A program made the position numbers and the translations under genes. Shown one piece after another: positions 39,471-49,784 of a stretch of DNA of 64,000 nucleotides. A model generated the notes under the pieces. That model did not search any database. It saw nothing but the letters and a program-made list of their open reading frames with translations, and was not told where the DNA came from. Position 1 is the first letter of the stretch; each line of letters opens with the position of its first letter. Source of the stretch: Tolypeutes matacus (lineage: Eukaryota; Chordata; Mammalia; Cingulata; Chlamyphoridae); assembly GCA_026826555.1 (NCBI GenBank), contig JAKSZT010053883.1:24468355-24532354 (forward strand), read 5' to 3'.

Positions 39471-41083
39471 CCCTCCCCCCTGCCCCGCCCCCAGATGGCT
39501 CCCTCGTCTGTTTGCTTGTTGTCTGCTCATTGTTTTTGCTCATTGTCTGCTCGTTGTCTTTTTTTTTTTTTCTTTTTTAAAAATTTATTGAAATATATCA
39601 CTCATACATGAACATACATAAACAATAAGTGTATAGTAATAGTTGTGAACTTACAAAACAAACATACATAACATCATACAGGGCTCTCATACCTCACTCT
39701 ACCAACAATTCCTTGCATTGCTGTGAAACATTTTTAACTAATGATTAAAGAGCATCCTCAATATGTTACTACTAACCAAAGTATTTTCCCCCAACCCACC
39801 CTAGTCTTCTTCTTATTTTTTATATCATTTATACATGAACACACATTAACAATAAATGTATAGTAAAAGTTGTGAACTTCCAAAGCAAACATACATAACA
39901 TCATACAGGGCTCCCATACATCAACCCTCCACCAACACCTTGCATTGGTCGTGAGACATTTGTTACAAATTATGAAAGAAAATTGTCAAAATCTTACTAC
40001 TAATTATAGTCCTTATCTTACATTTGGTGTATTCCCCCCCCCACCCCATCCTATTACTATTTTTTAAATATATTTTTATGACAAAAGTTGTAAACTAATA
40101 AAACAATCATGCACATGTGCAGAATTCCCAAACATCACCCCTCTATCAACACACCACACCATGGTGGAACATTTGTTACAGATTATGAGATAATATCATC
40201 CAATTATTACCAGTTCCACAGCATACATTTGGCACACATTTTCCATACCCCTCCATTATCAACACAGCACATCTTTGGCATAGATGCACGAATATTACAT
40301 TATTACTGATAACCACAGTCCACAGGTCACTCCAGTTGTATTTTTCTCATGCTTCTCCACATTCCCACCACCCTGCAATACTGATGTACATCTGCTCTAG
40401 CTCACAAAGGACACTCTTGCATCTGTACCATCAACCACTATTCTCATCCACCTCTGGGTTTACTGTGCTCTTCAGTCCCTAGATTATTCTCTAGCTTTCT
40501 GTCAGTTGGTATTTACATCCCTAGACTACCATTTTCAGCCACATCCCATTTATAAACCAGCTGTTACTCACTATAATGTGTTACCATCAACTTTGTACAT
40601 TTCCAGACTTTTCCAGTAAAGCTAATTAAAACTTCTACATACATTAAACATCAGTAGTCCATCTCAGTCCTCCTCTTATCTCCTTTAAGAATCCACCACT
40701 TACCACCAGGTCTTGAAGATATTTTCCTACATTTTTTTCTAGAAGCTTTATGGTTCTTGCTTTTATATTTAGGTTTTTTATTCATTTTGAGTTAGTTTTT
40801 GTATAGGGTATGAGATAGGGGTCTGTTTGCTTGTTGTCTGCTCATTGTTTTTGCTCATTGTCTGCTCATTGTCTTTTTGTTTCTTCTTTAGGAGGCACGG
40901 AACCAAACCTGGGACCTCTGATGTGGGAGGCGGATGCCTAACTCCTTGAGCCACATCTGTTCCCTGCTCATTTGTTTTTGGTCGCTGTCTTGCTCGTTGT
41001 TTTTGCTCATTGTTTGTCTTCTTTAGGAGGCACTGGAAACCAAACCTGGGACCTCTCAACTATCTGAGCCACATCTGCTCCCC
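39471..41083 (-). mobile_element. Dimeric DAS-type SINE, split by an L1, with 14 bp target duplication
   Basis: Minus-strand monomer 1 ('gcagatgtggctcagatagt' read from 41079, B box 'ggtttggtttcc'), linker of AAC-type units, monomer 2 ('cagatgtggctcaaggagtt', B box 'gggaccaggtttgg'-like), then an AACAATGAGCA-type tail. Flanked by identical 'ataaataggacctt' at 39457-39470 and 41084-41097. An L1 3' end sits in its tail. Confidence 0.88.
39565..40820 (-). mobile_element. 5'-truncated L1 with modular 3' UTR (copy E), nested in the SINE tail
   Basis: Poly(T) at the left marks the 3' end. From right to left on the minus strand: the ORF2-like 'gaccccta...tctcatacccta' with 'aaaatgaataaaaaacctaa', unassigned 3' UTR, then two clear and one diverged version of the ~240 bp module seen in copies A-D (compare 'catacatgaacatacataaa' at 39604 and 'tatacatgaacacacattaa' at 39830). 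Flanked by a ~57 bp direct repeat beginning 'gtctgtttgcttgttgtctg' at 39506 and 40821, with one difference, best read as an unusually long target duplication. Confidence 0.78.
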
Positions 41084-41470
41084 ATAAATAGGACCTTTTG
41101 ATCAGATTCCTTCAGATAAGGTGTGGCTCAGGATGAGTCTTAATCTTATTACTGAAGGCCTTATAGGGAAGGTCGCAGAGAGGGAAAAAAAAGCCACAGA
41201 GGGAGAAGCCAGAAGCTGAAATGCAATGGAACCCAAGAGAGAAAGGAGAGGCCAGGAGAGGCTGCCATGTGCACTGTCATGTGACAGGAAAGCCAAGGGC
41301 CAAGGATCACCGGCATCCAACCCCAGAATGCCAGTCTTTGGGAAGAAAGCATCACCTTGATGATGCTTTGATTTGGACTTTTAGCTCAAAACCATCAGCC
41401 AATAAAGTCCCATTGTGTAAGCCAACCCATTGCATGGTATTTGCTTTAGCAACAAGGAAACCAAAACACT

Positions 41471-41692
41471 AGGAGTTGGGGGGGTGGGGGGACAGAAGCA
41501 TGGGAGTTATTGCTAAGTGAGTATGAGCCTTGGATTGGGATGATGGAAATAGTCTGGAAATAGACAGTGGTGAAGGTCAACAGTACTGTCAATATACTTA
41601 ATGTCAAAGAATGACCCAAGGAAAATGGTTAAAACAATCTTTATCTTACATATAACAATTAAAAAGAAGTAAATTATTTTTTAAAAAATAGC
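41471..41692 (+). mobile_element. Old L1 3' UTR, right half of the split copy
   Basis: 'catgggagttattgctaagt', 'ggaaatagacagtggtgaag', 'caatatacttaatgtcaaag' continue the L1 interrupted at 39384. Confidence 0.85.
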
Positions 41693-41885
41693 CTCAAGGA
41701 CAAAATTGACGCAAATGGTAGAGGCCAAACAGTGATTATCTTGGGGGGGTTATCAGTGGTGAGGGAACACAAGGGAGCCCCTGCATCCAGGTGATGGATA
41801 CATGGTTTTATGCAGCAAAAAGTCACCCAGCTGTACACCTGAGATCTGTGCATGTAACTGTATGTAAATCATACCTCAATTTAAA
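41693..41885 (+). mobile_element. Second old L1 3' end
   Basis: 'caaacagtgattatcttggg', 'gtgatggatacatggtttta', 'gtacacctgagatctgtgca', 'gtaaatcatacctcaattta'. Confidence 0.8.
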
Positions 41886-42110
41886 AAACACTCATGCATG
41901 CCGAGGCCCACATGCAGGTACATACGTGAACACATGTGCACACCTGTGTACTCTCAGGTAGCACCTGCCCAGCCAGATACCAGTGTTCTCCCTGTGGACA
42001 CTGGAGCCCCCATGCAGACACGTGTAGACACGCCTTTGGCCGCTCAGACACAGGGACATGTGCACACTCACCCTCGCACACAGCACCTGAGCACCTGCAC
42101 ACACAGTCTC
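41886..42110. repeat. Degenerate CA/TG-rich stretch
   Basis: 'acgtgaacacatgtgcacac' and 'gggacatgtgcacactcacc': scattered alternating purine-pyrimidine words, decayed microsatellite. Confidence 0.5.
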
Positions 42111-42555
42111 CGTGGCAGCCAAGAGATTTTCAGCCCAAGTTTGCAGCAGGACTTGCTGGAGAAATACAGAAAGTCGGCAGCAGCTCTGCTGACTCAGGGC
42201 CTAGCCAGCTCCTCCCCAAGATTTCCAACAGGTAGGAGACAGTTCCTCCGGTCGGTGGCTGTGGGTGGAGGCCTTGGTGCTGCGTCAGCAGGTTGCCCAT
42301 CAGGCTAGCAAGCCCCAGCATAGCCAGCACTGGGGATCTTGGGGAGAGGAGAGCCCAGGGTACTGGGAGGGACAGGAGGCCTCCTGCCCTCCTTCCACGC
42401 CAAGGTTGGGCCAGAACAGGCACACCAACAGCCAGGGAGCTTGTGAGCCCACCAGAAGACCAGGGTAGGGGTCTTCTGGTGAGCAGGAGGCTGGACAGAG
42501 AATTCTGGGGTAACTGTGGCAGGATGGCAGGTAGTCACACAAGTAAGCTTTGCAG
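42111..42555. other. Single-copy DNA
   Basis: No gene or repeat recognised apart from the hairpin at 42450-42481. Confidence 0.3.
42450..42481. repeat. Perfect inverted repeat (hairpin)
   Basis: 'accagaagac' (42451-42460) and 'gtcttctggt' (42471-42480) pair perfectly around a 10-base loop; the flanking C and G extend the stem to 11 bp. Confidence 0.95.
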
Positions 42556-42557
42556 CA

Positions 42558-42692
42558 GGTGAGCCGTACTTTGACTCCTAGCTCTGCCATTTATTAACTG
42601 TGTGACTCTGAACTAGTTTCTTAACCTCTCTGGGCCTGTGGTTTCTCACCTATCAAATGGAGATGACAATATCTCCAACATGGTAGGAATAC
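42558..42692 (+). mobile_element. MIR SINE fossil
   Basis: 'gactcctagctctgccattt', 'attaactgtgtgactctgaa', 'tatcaaatggagatgacaat'. Confidence 0.88.
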
Positions 42693-42901
42693 TGGGGGAG
42701 GGGTGGAAGGAGGGGAGAGGAAGCCATTCGATGGCATCCTGCACACCCCTGGACATGGTAAGTCCTCGACAGTGAAAGTCATTTTGATCAAGAGCCCAAG
42801 ACAGGAAGGGGCCTCTAGATCCTGGGTATCCCATGGATTGGAGAGTGACAGCCTCCAAGCCCAAATGCAGTCCACAAATGGGCTTTGTTTGGCCCACGCA
42901 G

Positions 42902-42927
42902 TGTCTTTCTTTCTTTCTTTCTTTCTT
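42902..42927. repeat. (TTTC)n microsatellite
   Basis: About six TTTC units. Confidence 0.95.
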
Positions 42928-43114
42928 AATTGTTGCCAACATTTAAAAATCAAATTTCACATTTAAAAAATCCCAATTTTCTGCTTCTCTTGAAAAGTTC
43001 AAAGATTTGGCAATACTGGGCCAGTATTCCCTCTGCCCAGCTCACCACAGGCTCCTCCAGGTCCAACAGTCTCCCCCCGATCCCCTGCCCCACCCCCAGG
43101 CACTGCAGTTTGCA

Positions 43115-43258
43115 CCCTGTGACCTGGTCCTGTGCCTTCACAACGACACAGAGAAACAGGGCTCTAGAAGAGGCAGGGACCCATCCGGGGCACTCAGCAG
43201 GTCAGCGGCAGAGCTGGAACCAGCACTCGGACGACCCTGTCCTGTCTGAGTGCCAGCC
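43115..43258 (-). mobile_element. MIR SINE fossil
   Basis: 'acgacacagagaaacagggc', 'ggtcagcggcagagctggaa', 'ccagcactcggacgaccctg'. Confidence 0.65.
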
Positions 43259-43324
43259 AGGGAGGTGCCGAGGAGCGAAACTGGCTCCTGTGCTCCTGCA
43301 TCTACAGTCCTCATGGGGAACAAG

Positions 43325-43500
43325 GCCATCACTGGGCATGAGACTTGCTTCTCTTAGCCTCAGTTTCTCCATCTGCAAAGTGGGATCATAATAGTCCCTC
43401 CCTCATAAGGCAGTTGTGAGGAAGAAATGAGGTAACAGAAGTCGGGTCCTTAGGGTAGTGCCGCACACAGAGGTTGCTTGACAAATTTCAGCCATTGCTG
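43325..43500 (+). mobile_element. MIR SINE fossil
   Basis: 'gcctcagtttctccatctgc', 'aaagtgggatcataatagtc', 'cagttgtgaggaagaaatga'. Confidence 0.88.
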
Positions 43501-43507
43501 TCCTTAC

Positions 43508-43702
43508 CAGCACCTCCCGGCATGCATTCCCACGACCCCACTGATGCTTCACAAACAGCTGTGATGTCACTCTGCTTAGCCCCATCTGACAGTGAGGAAA
43601 CTGAGGACGAGAGAGGGGAAGTGAATTTCAGCCCATAAACAATGGAACCAGGATTTGGGTTTCAGACCCAAATTCAAGCCTGGACCGTCTGGCCTCCAAA
43701 AT
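43508..43702 (-). mobile_element. MIR SINE fossil
   Basis: 'tagccccatctgacagtgag', 'gaaactgaggacgagagagg', 'ggaaccaggatttgggtttc', abutting the sense MIR on its left. Confidence 0.85.
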
Positions 43703-43744
43703 ACTAGCTCTCCCCACGCACTGGAGGCCTCTGCACAGTCCACA

Positions 43745-44215
43745 CACAATCACGAGGGCCAACTCTGTGCCAGGCACTGTCCAGGCACCAGGGGTGTGGG
43801 AGGGAACGCAGCAGACAAGGTCCCCAGCCTGAAGGGGCTCCCATTCTCCGTGACGGGATGGGGGCAACACACAATAAACAAATCACTCAGGTTCTGGCAG
43901 TGACAGGTGCTAGGAAGAAAAAATACAAAAGAGTATTAGAGAGGATCTGGAGGGAGGCACAGTGGGTACCTTAGCTAGAGCAGTCAGGGGAGGCTGCTTG
44001 GAAGAGGTGCCATTAAACAGGAACCTGGGGCCCAGAAGGAACCAGCCATGCAACAAATGAGCAGAGCATCGAAACAAAGGGAACAACCACTGCAAAGGCT
44101 CCCGACTGAAACGAACCTGGTGTTTTGCAGGCACAGAAGGCAGGCCAGTGTGGCTGGAGCAGAGCGAGGAGGAGGGCGTAGCAGGAGAGAAAGCTGGAGG
44201 GAGAGTGGGGGTCCC
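43745..44215 (-). mobile_element. L2 LINE fragment
   Basis: 'ctctgtgccaggcactgtcc', 'cccagcctgaaggggctccc', 'acacacaataaacaaatcac', 'ggaagaggtgccattaaaca', 'ggccagtgtggctggagcag' in the antisense L2 order over ~470 bases. Confidence 0.88.
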
Positions 44216-44244
44216 ACTTACCAAGCAACAGAACGCCTACATCC

Positions 44245-44442
44245 AGGGTGCATCGTGTGGGGCATGCGAGCATGCTGACTCATTTCACCCTCCCTGGGCA
44301 GCCGGGAGCTACAACTCATCGTCCCTATTTGTCAAGTGAGGACACTGAGGCTTGGGGAGAGGAAGGGACTTGCCTGAGGCCACCCTGCCCGGGGGAGGCA
44401 GATGCGGTGGGTCTGGAACTCACACCTCAACTCTTAGCCGGC
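44245..44442 (-). mobile_element. MIR SINE fossil
   Basis: 'ctgactcatttcaccctccc', 'gtcaagtgaggacactgagg', 'aagggacttgcctgaggcca', 'gggtctggaactcacacctc'. Confidence 0.82.
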
Positions 44443-45135
44443 TAGGTTCTCTCCACCCACCGCTGACCAGGGGACAGACCAGGGGAGGGCTGGCCTGGAT
44501 GTGATCAGAGCAGGGAGCAGAGGGTCATTTCGCAGCCCAGGCAGGCCTCTTCCTGGGGCAAGGAAGAAACCCCTGTCCCCGGTAAAACTGTGCTTCCCAC
44601 TCATGGACATGGGCACACACACTCAGACCCAGCAGCCCAGCCAGGAAGAAGCAGGGATGGGGAGGGGGCAAGAGACTGGTCAGGAGGGGCAGAACCAGTG
44701 CTCTCCAGATGAGAGGCTGCCTCCAGAGGTAAGGAGCTCCCAGGCACCAGGTGGCTGTGGGCAGCTCCCCCTGAGCTCCTCCTCCCTTTGATGGGTGCAC
44801 CCCATCACCCGGACTGGAAGCCCAGGCCGCATCTCCATTTTACATCTCTCCCACGCTCCCTACTTCTGATCTGCTCCCAAGCCCGCCCATTCAGAGTCAT
44901 CCCAGCTCCCACATCCCTGTGTATCTTCTGCCCTGGCTCTGAAGGCAAGAATCTGTCCTGCTACCATGGCTCTCACCTCCCCTCTCCACCTTACCCCTGA
45001 GACCTAAAGGCAACACAGCGGTGGGAACTCCTGGGGATTTGGGGGTGGGGAAACCGATTTAAAGAAAGACCAGAGCATCAATGGGGTGATGTCACTATCT
45101 CAGGACACCTGCTGATGGATGCAGACATCACCCTC
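44443..45135. other. Single-copy DNA
   Basis: No gene recognised. The stretch 44820-44990 ('catctccattttacatctct') may be diverged L2. Confidence 0.3.
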
Positions 45136-45138
45136 TGA

Positions 45139-45166
45139 GACACACACACACACACACACACACACT
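45139..45166. repeat. (AC)n microsatellite
   Basis: About 14 uninterrupted AC units. Confidence 0.95.
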
Positions 45167-46034
45167 TCAAGCTCCCATTTCATGGCTATCAGGTTGCAGT
45201 GACTCTGCTCCAGGACAAAACAGGAAATCTCACGACTAAGCCAGCCAGATGGGGGCAAGGGGCCAAGAATATGAAACCCCTCTGCTCTCTGCCCTGACCG
45301 CCCCCCACTTCCTCCCTTACTCCCCCCGCCTCCTTACTCCATCCCACCCCTTCCCCCAGCAAGCTGGAGCTCAGCTGCGAGGACCCTCCCTGGGAGAAGC
45401 ACAAATCCCCACTGACCAGCCTTGGATTCAGGGCTCTGCAAGGGCCTCGTGTCTCCGTCTGTGAGTCGGGGGTGGGTCATTTCTGAAGGTCTGTCCAGAT
45501 TAGACGTTCCACATTTTGTGGACATTTGGCTCCCAATGACCCCATGGCTGAGAGGTTCCAAAGCCGAAGGTGCAGTCAACAGGAAGGCCAGTAGGGGGCG
45601 CGCATGCCCTGTGTGCAGGAGGCCGGCTTCCCGGAAGGAGGAGACCGGGTTTAGAAGGACCCTGGAAATTCCGAGCCCTTCTTGGTGCCCGCCTCCCCAT
45701 TCTGGTTTCTGTAGAACTCCACACAGTTCCACGACCGGCCTCTGTGCTTTTTCACCTGCAGCCTCCACCCCACGCGCCAGGCGGTCCTGACATCCTGGCC
45801 AAGCCAGTGAACACATTACCCTGCAAAGCTCTGTGAGGCGTCTCACCTGCCGAAGCCTTTCCCCAGCCTCTGGGCAACCACCTCTCTCGGAGCTGCTTCA
45901 CCTGGATCCACAGGGCCCCCTGCCGGTCTGGCCCTGAACAGGGACCAATGCATGAAGGATGGAGGGGTGACTGAGGGAAGGAAAGCAGCTATGAGCGGCC
46001 CACGCAGCTCTCTAAAAACAAATAATTTGAAGTC
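45167..46034. other. Single-copy DNA with CTCF-like sites
   Basis: No gene or repeat recognised. Besides the strong site at 45588, a weaker minus-strand CTCF-like word lies at about 45912-45926 (complement 'ccggcagggggccct'). Confidence 0.35.
45588..45601 (+). promoter_or_regulatory. CTCF-like binding site
   Basis: ccagtagggggcgc matches the CTCF core at all informative positions, same orientation as the site at 28156, in repeat-free DNA. Binding is inference. Confidence 0.6.
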
Positions 46035-46048
46035 AAAACCCCTGAGAA

Positions 46049-46196
46049 CGGGAAGTGGCTGTGGCTCAATCAGTGGGGCTCCCGTTTATCATATGGGAGG
46101 CCCCGGGTTCGGTTTGGTTGGCTGACCCAGCGAGCACAAGCAGCAAGGGGGAGATAAATGAATAAATAAATAAAATCTAAAAAAAAAAAAAAAAAA
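46049..46196 (+). mobile_element. DAS-type SINE with internal deletion and target duplication
   Basis: Same subfamily as 12322-12508 ('ctgtggctcaatcagtgggg', 'tatgggaggccccgggttcg', AAATA-type tail), but about 40 bases after 'gggttcggtt' are missing, joining directly to 'ggttggctgacccagcgagc'. Flanked by 'aaaacccctgagaa' (46035-46048) and 'aaaaccctgagaa' (from about 46197). Confidence 0.9.
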
Positions 46197-46264
46197 AAAC
46201 CCTGAGAAGGAAAATCATTTTTAAAAGGAAAACACATTTTAAGGCCTAAGGGAGTGACATGGGT

Positions 46265-46450
46265 GGACACTCTGGCAGGCTCCAGGCTCTTATTTAATCC
46301 TTATCTAACTCCTTTGGGGCAAGACATACTACCCCCATTTTATAGAGGGAGAAAAGGAAACTTAAAGAGGGCAAGTAAATAACTGTGGAAGATAAGTGTG
46401 GAAAAGGAAGGATTCAAGCTCAAGTTTGTTTCACTCTTTGTTCTGCTATT
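46265..46450 (-). mobile_element. MIR SINE fossil
   Basis: 'ctcttatttaatccttatct', 'cccccattttatagagggag', 'aggaaggattcaagctcaag'. Confidence 0.85.
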
Positions 46451-46639
46451 ACCCAAACCCCGACTCCATGCTCACTCCAATCCTGATCCCCTCTCCCCCA
46501 GCAGGGGGATGAGCCCCAGAAGCAGACAATACAGACAGGCTCTGAGTAGACCGGCAGCCCCTGTCCAAGCTTTTCACGAATTCCATCCTAACTCTCAATC
46601 AAACCCAAGTTCTAGCCAGAGCCTAATTCTGACCCTAGA

Positions 46640-46852
46640 AATAAAAGCTGATATTTGCAAGCGTTTGGATGCAACATCTGTGATCCTCGCCAAAACCCTG
46701 CATGAGGCATATGATCACCATTTTAGAGGTGAGGAAAGTAAGATTCCAAAAGGTCGGAAGACTGTCTCAGGTCACAGAGCTAACAGGTAGCAGGGGCAGG
46801 ATTAAGCCCAGGCTGCCCGTGTCCAAAGCCCCAGCTCTAACTGTTACTTAAA
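46640..46852 (-). mobile_element. MIR SINE fossil
   Basis: 'gctgatatttgcaagcgttt', 'caccattttagaggtgagga', 'caggtcacagagctaacagg', 'gcaggattaagcccaggctg'. Confidence 0.85.
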
Positions 46853-47017
46853 CTCACTTCTATCATCCTTCAGCAAACACTCCAAATGACCTCTCCTTGC
46901 CAAGCCTTGGCTGGACTCTCCTCCTGAAAACGTGCTGACCATACCCCTGCCTAAGTCCTGGCTTCAGTCTGGTTTTCTGTAATTCCCATCCAAGGAAGGT
47001 GAGCTTTGGTGAAACTC

Positions 47018-47185
47018 ATCCTAACCTGGGCTTGGAACTCACAGATCCTCACTCTGCCATGGACTCCCCCTGGGCTTGGGGGAGTCCTTTAATAGCTCTA
47101 TGCCTCAGTTTCCTCATCTGTAAAATGAGATAAGAATTGTATGAGTGTCTCAGGACTACTGGGAAGACACAAGAAAAATCTTTGG
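47018..47185 (+). mobile_element. MIR SINE fossil
   Basis: 'gcctcagtttcctcatctgt' followed by 'aaaatgagataagaattgta'. Confidence 0.88.
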
Positions 47186-47267
47186 GTACATTTTGGGCTC
47201 ATGACCTGTTATCTCCCTTCCCTTAAACCTCCCAAGACTAATCTGGAGGCCCAGCCACGGCAGACTG

Positions 47268-47356
47268 CCCACTCATTCATTCAGTAAACCTCTGGGCATG
47301 GCTGCTCTGTGTGGGGCCCTGTGCTGGGAAGAAGGGGTGGTTACGAGAATAATGCT
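47268..47356 (-). mobile_element. L2 LINE fragment
   Basis: 'actcattcattcagtaaacc' and 'tggggccctgtgctgggaag' match antisense L2. Confidence 0.65.
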
Positions 47357-47359
47357 GCA

Positions 47360-47562
47360 GAGACACCTGGATGTGTCACTGAAGGAACAGGGCAAGTCAT
47401 TTCACCTGCCTGTGCCTCCATTTATCACCTGCAACATGGGGACAAGTGTGGCACCTGCCTATAGGGGTGTTGTGAGAACTGGAAGTCCTGCAGGTAAAGT
47501 GTTAGCCCAGTACTCTGCACACAGGAAGAGCTCGGTACTGGCAGTTGTTTGGATATTTTTAA
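47360..47562 (+). mobile_element. MIR SINE fossil
   Basis: 'cagggcaagtcatttcacct', 'gcctccatttatcacctgca', 'ggtgttgtgagaactggaag', 'aggaagagctcggtactggc'. Confidence 0.85.
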
Positions 47563-47634
47563 GGAGTTTTCAGTGTCTGACGGGGAAGGGTTCAGCTAAC
47601 CAAATCATGGACATGCAAGGGGACAGCAGCTAAG

Positions 47635-47990
47635 ACCGGGCCAAACAGGGCACTGGGAGGACACAGGGGAAGGAGCAACTACCCCTGCTTAAAGAAGTCA
47701 GGGAGGGCTGCCCAGAGGAGGTGCCATTTGAAGGATAAGTAGGATTTCACCATTTGGATGAGAAAGGAAGGGTTTTCTGGCAAGGGGAACAGCACTTACA
47801 GAGGCTCATGAGGCTCCAGGAGAGGCTGTGTGTGCCTAGAGAGCTGGTTATGTCTGGGGAAGTTTGGGGCCAGAGAGCTGAGAAAATGGGTGGGAGGTGG
47901 TAGTAAACTGCCTTGTTGTCCTATCTGGGGGGCTGGGACCCTTTCCTGGAGCAACAGGTGCCCAGGCAGGTTTTTGGTCAGGAGAGAGAC
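47635..47990 (-). mobile_element. L2 LINE fragment
   Basis: 'gtcagggagggctgcccaga', 'ggaggtgccatttgaaggat', 'tggcaaggggaacagcactt' in the antisense L2 order. Confidence 0.85.
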
Positions 47991-48478
47991 AAGATCCAAT
48001 TGAGAACGATGATCGGGGTGGCAGGATATGGGGGGGGCAACCTCTGAGCAGGGACCAAGGGAATGGATGGGAGAGCAGAGGGGAGGTCAGAGGCCTCGTG
48101 GGGTGGGGGTCAGTATTCAGATTCCCATCCCTTGAGACCCCTCCCAGGAAGGAGGGGCTGAGGAAGGGTGAAGTGGAGCAGGGGTGACGGTGACCCCAGC
48201 CGGCCAGGATCAAAGCTGAGGCTGGGAGGGGGAAGGGGGCTGGCCGCACACTGAGTCACTCCATTTATTGGATTTCTGAGAAATCACTTCCCTCCCCCAC
48301 ACTCCGGCAGCCAAGGCTGCTCCATTAAAGCCGCATCCTCAGTTGAGGAGAAAGAACCCAGGAGCTGAGCAGGAACCGGCTGAGCCCAGAGGGGAGAGAG
48401 AAGGACCCTGGGAATCCTCAGGCCGGCCCCGGAAAGGCTGACCACACAGGGGGCAGGAGGGGCCAGTGGGTAGGGCCA
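47991..48478. other. Single-copy DNA
   Basis: No gene or repeat recognised. Confidence 0.3.
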
Positions 48479-48479
48479 T

Positions 48480-48668
48480 GGGGCTGGAGCCAGCCACCCT
48501 GCTTCAAACCTCAGCCGGGCCTTTAAGAGCTGTGTGACCAGGGCCAGGTCCTTAACCTCTCTGCCTCCAATGGGGATCATGTAAGGCGTGCCGGAGACCT
48601 AGCGTAGTTCCGAGGATTGTTCAATGAAACCTTCAAGTGCCGGGCAGGTTGCAGGCCTCAGTAAGGGT
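48480..48668 (+). mobile_element. MIR SINE fossil
   Basis: 'gctgtgtgaccagggccagg', 'tccttaacctctctgcctcc', 'aatggggatcatgtaaggcg'. Confidence 0.85.
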
Positions 48669-48734
48669 GGGGTGCTGCTGTCAGGGTGGAGAATGGAGTG
48701 ACCTAATGCCCCTGACCCCGCTGCAACCCTCAGC

Positions 48735-49155
48735 CTGCAAAGGCTCCCTGGGATAAAATCCAAGCTCTTTGCTTGGCATCAGGGCCCCTCACACTGTGCC
48801 CTTGTTCCCCTCCCCAGCCCCTTCTGCCAGCCCACCCCTGCTCCCCCTGCTCTGAACCTCCACCAGTCTCCTTATAAGCTGTGAAGCTTCCTACCTCCAG
48901 GCTCTTGCCCATGCTGGCCCTTCTGCCAGGAGGACCCTCATCCTGGCCCTGGTCCCCCTGAGAAGCTCCTCTAGCCTGTCCTCTGCTAAGGGGTGCCTTT
49001 CCTGATCCCTCCTACAGAGTGGCTCTCTCCTCTGGTCTCCCACCCAGAGTGCTGGGCTAATGTTTTGTCATTTATGATGTACCTGTTTGCTCCTCCAGGT
49101 TGGGGACCCCTTGAGGGCCAGGAAGGTGTCTGTACACCAGGGCCCAACACACCTG
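48735..49155 (+). mobile_element. L2 LINE 3' end
   Basis: 'ggataaaatccaagctcttt', 'ttgcccatgctggcccttct', 'ggtgcctttcctgatccctc', 'ccccttgagggccaggaagg'. Confidence 0.88.
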
Positions 49156-49219
49156 TGGGCATCAGCCAAGCCAGGCGACTAAATGGGCACACAGGCTCAG
49201 TGTACCCTGACAGAAGCTA

Positions 49220-49445
49220 CCATTTAGAAAGCACCTACCAGGAGACAGGCTCCTGCCACGCGCTCTGCACGTGGCCCCTCATTCCAGCTCACAACCGCTT
49301 GTGAAGGAGGCAGTCCTGCAACGCCCACCTCAGAGGTGAGGAATGGAGTCTCAGGGAACAGGGACTGTCCCGGGCTGCCCAGGCTGGAAGGAGCGGAGCA
49401 GAGCCGAGGACTGGGTCTGACCTGTCCTCTCCACTGCCCCGCCCC
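49220..49445 (-). mobile_element. MIR SINE fossil
   Basis: 'accatttagaaagcacctac', 'gaggtgaggaatggagtctc', 'gcagagccgaggactgggtc'. Confidence 0.75.
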
Positions 49446-49564
49446 TGGCTGCAAGAGGTGGGCCCAGGAGCTGTGCACCTCCCCGAAATCCTGCCCAGCT
49501 CTGTAGCTGACAAAACACGGGGACACCCTTATCTCCTTTGCTGGAAGAAGCCACAAAGAACCAG

Positions 49565-49742
49565 AGAGACTTTGCGTCCAACCCTGGCCGCCCCATTTCC
49601 CGGCTGTGGGACCCTGAGCGAGCTATAGGTAAAACCCCTAAACATTGGTTTCCACAGCGATGAAGTGAGGCAAGTGGCTGCACCTGTCCAAGGTTATTTT
49701 GAGACTTGTCAGGCACCCAGAGCAGGTAGCACCATGCTGGCT
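49565..49742 (+). mobile_element. MIR SINE fossil
   Basis: 'ggctgtgggaccctgagcga' and 'cattggtttccacagcgatg' then 'ttttgagacttgtcaggcac'; CpG-decayed. Confidence 0.65.
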
Positions 49743-49784
49743 CCACAAATGGGAGCTGTTGTTTTATTACTGAGCTGCCTAATA

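Larger units (their letters stand above)
39385..41470 (+). mobile_element. MaLR/ERVL-like solo LTR, copy 3, split by a later SINE/L1 insertion
   Basis: Left part 39385-39470 begins TGGTGTTTTGG; right part 41084-41470 ends CCAAAACACTA, giving near-perfect 11 bp inverted ends. Contains 'ttatccattcctgtgggtgc', 'taaataggaccttttgatca', 'aggtgtggctcaggatgagt', 'ccatgtgcactgtcatgtga', 'gccaataaagtcccattgtg'. Host is the L1 around it, so the LTR is younger than that L1. Confidence 0.75.
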
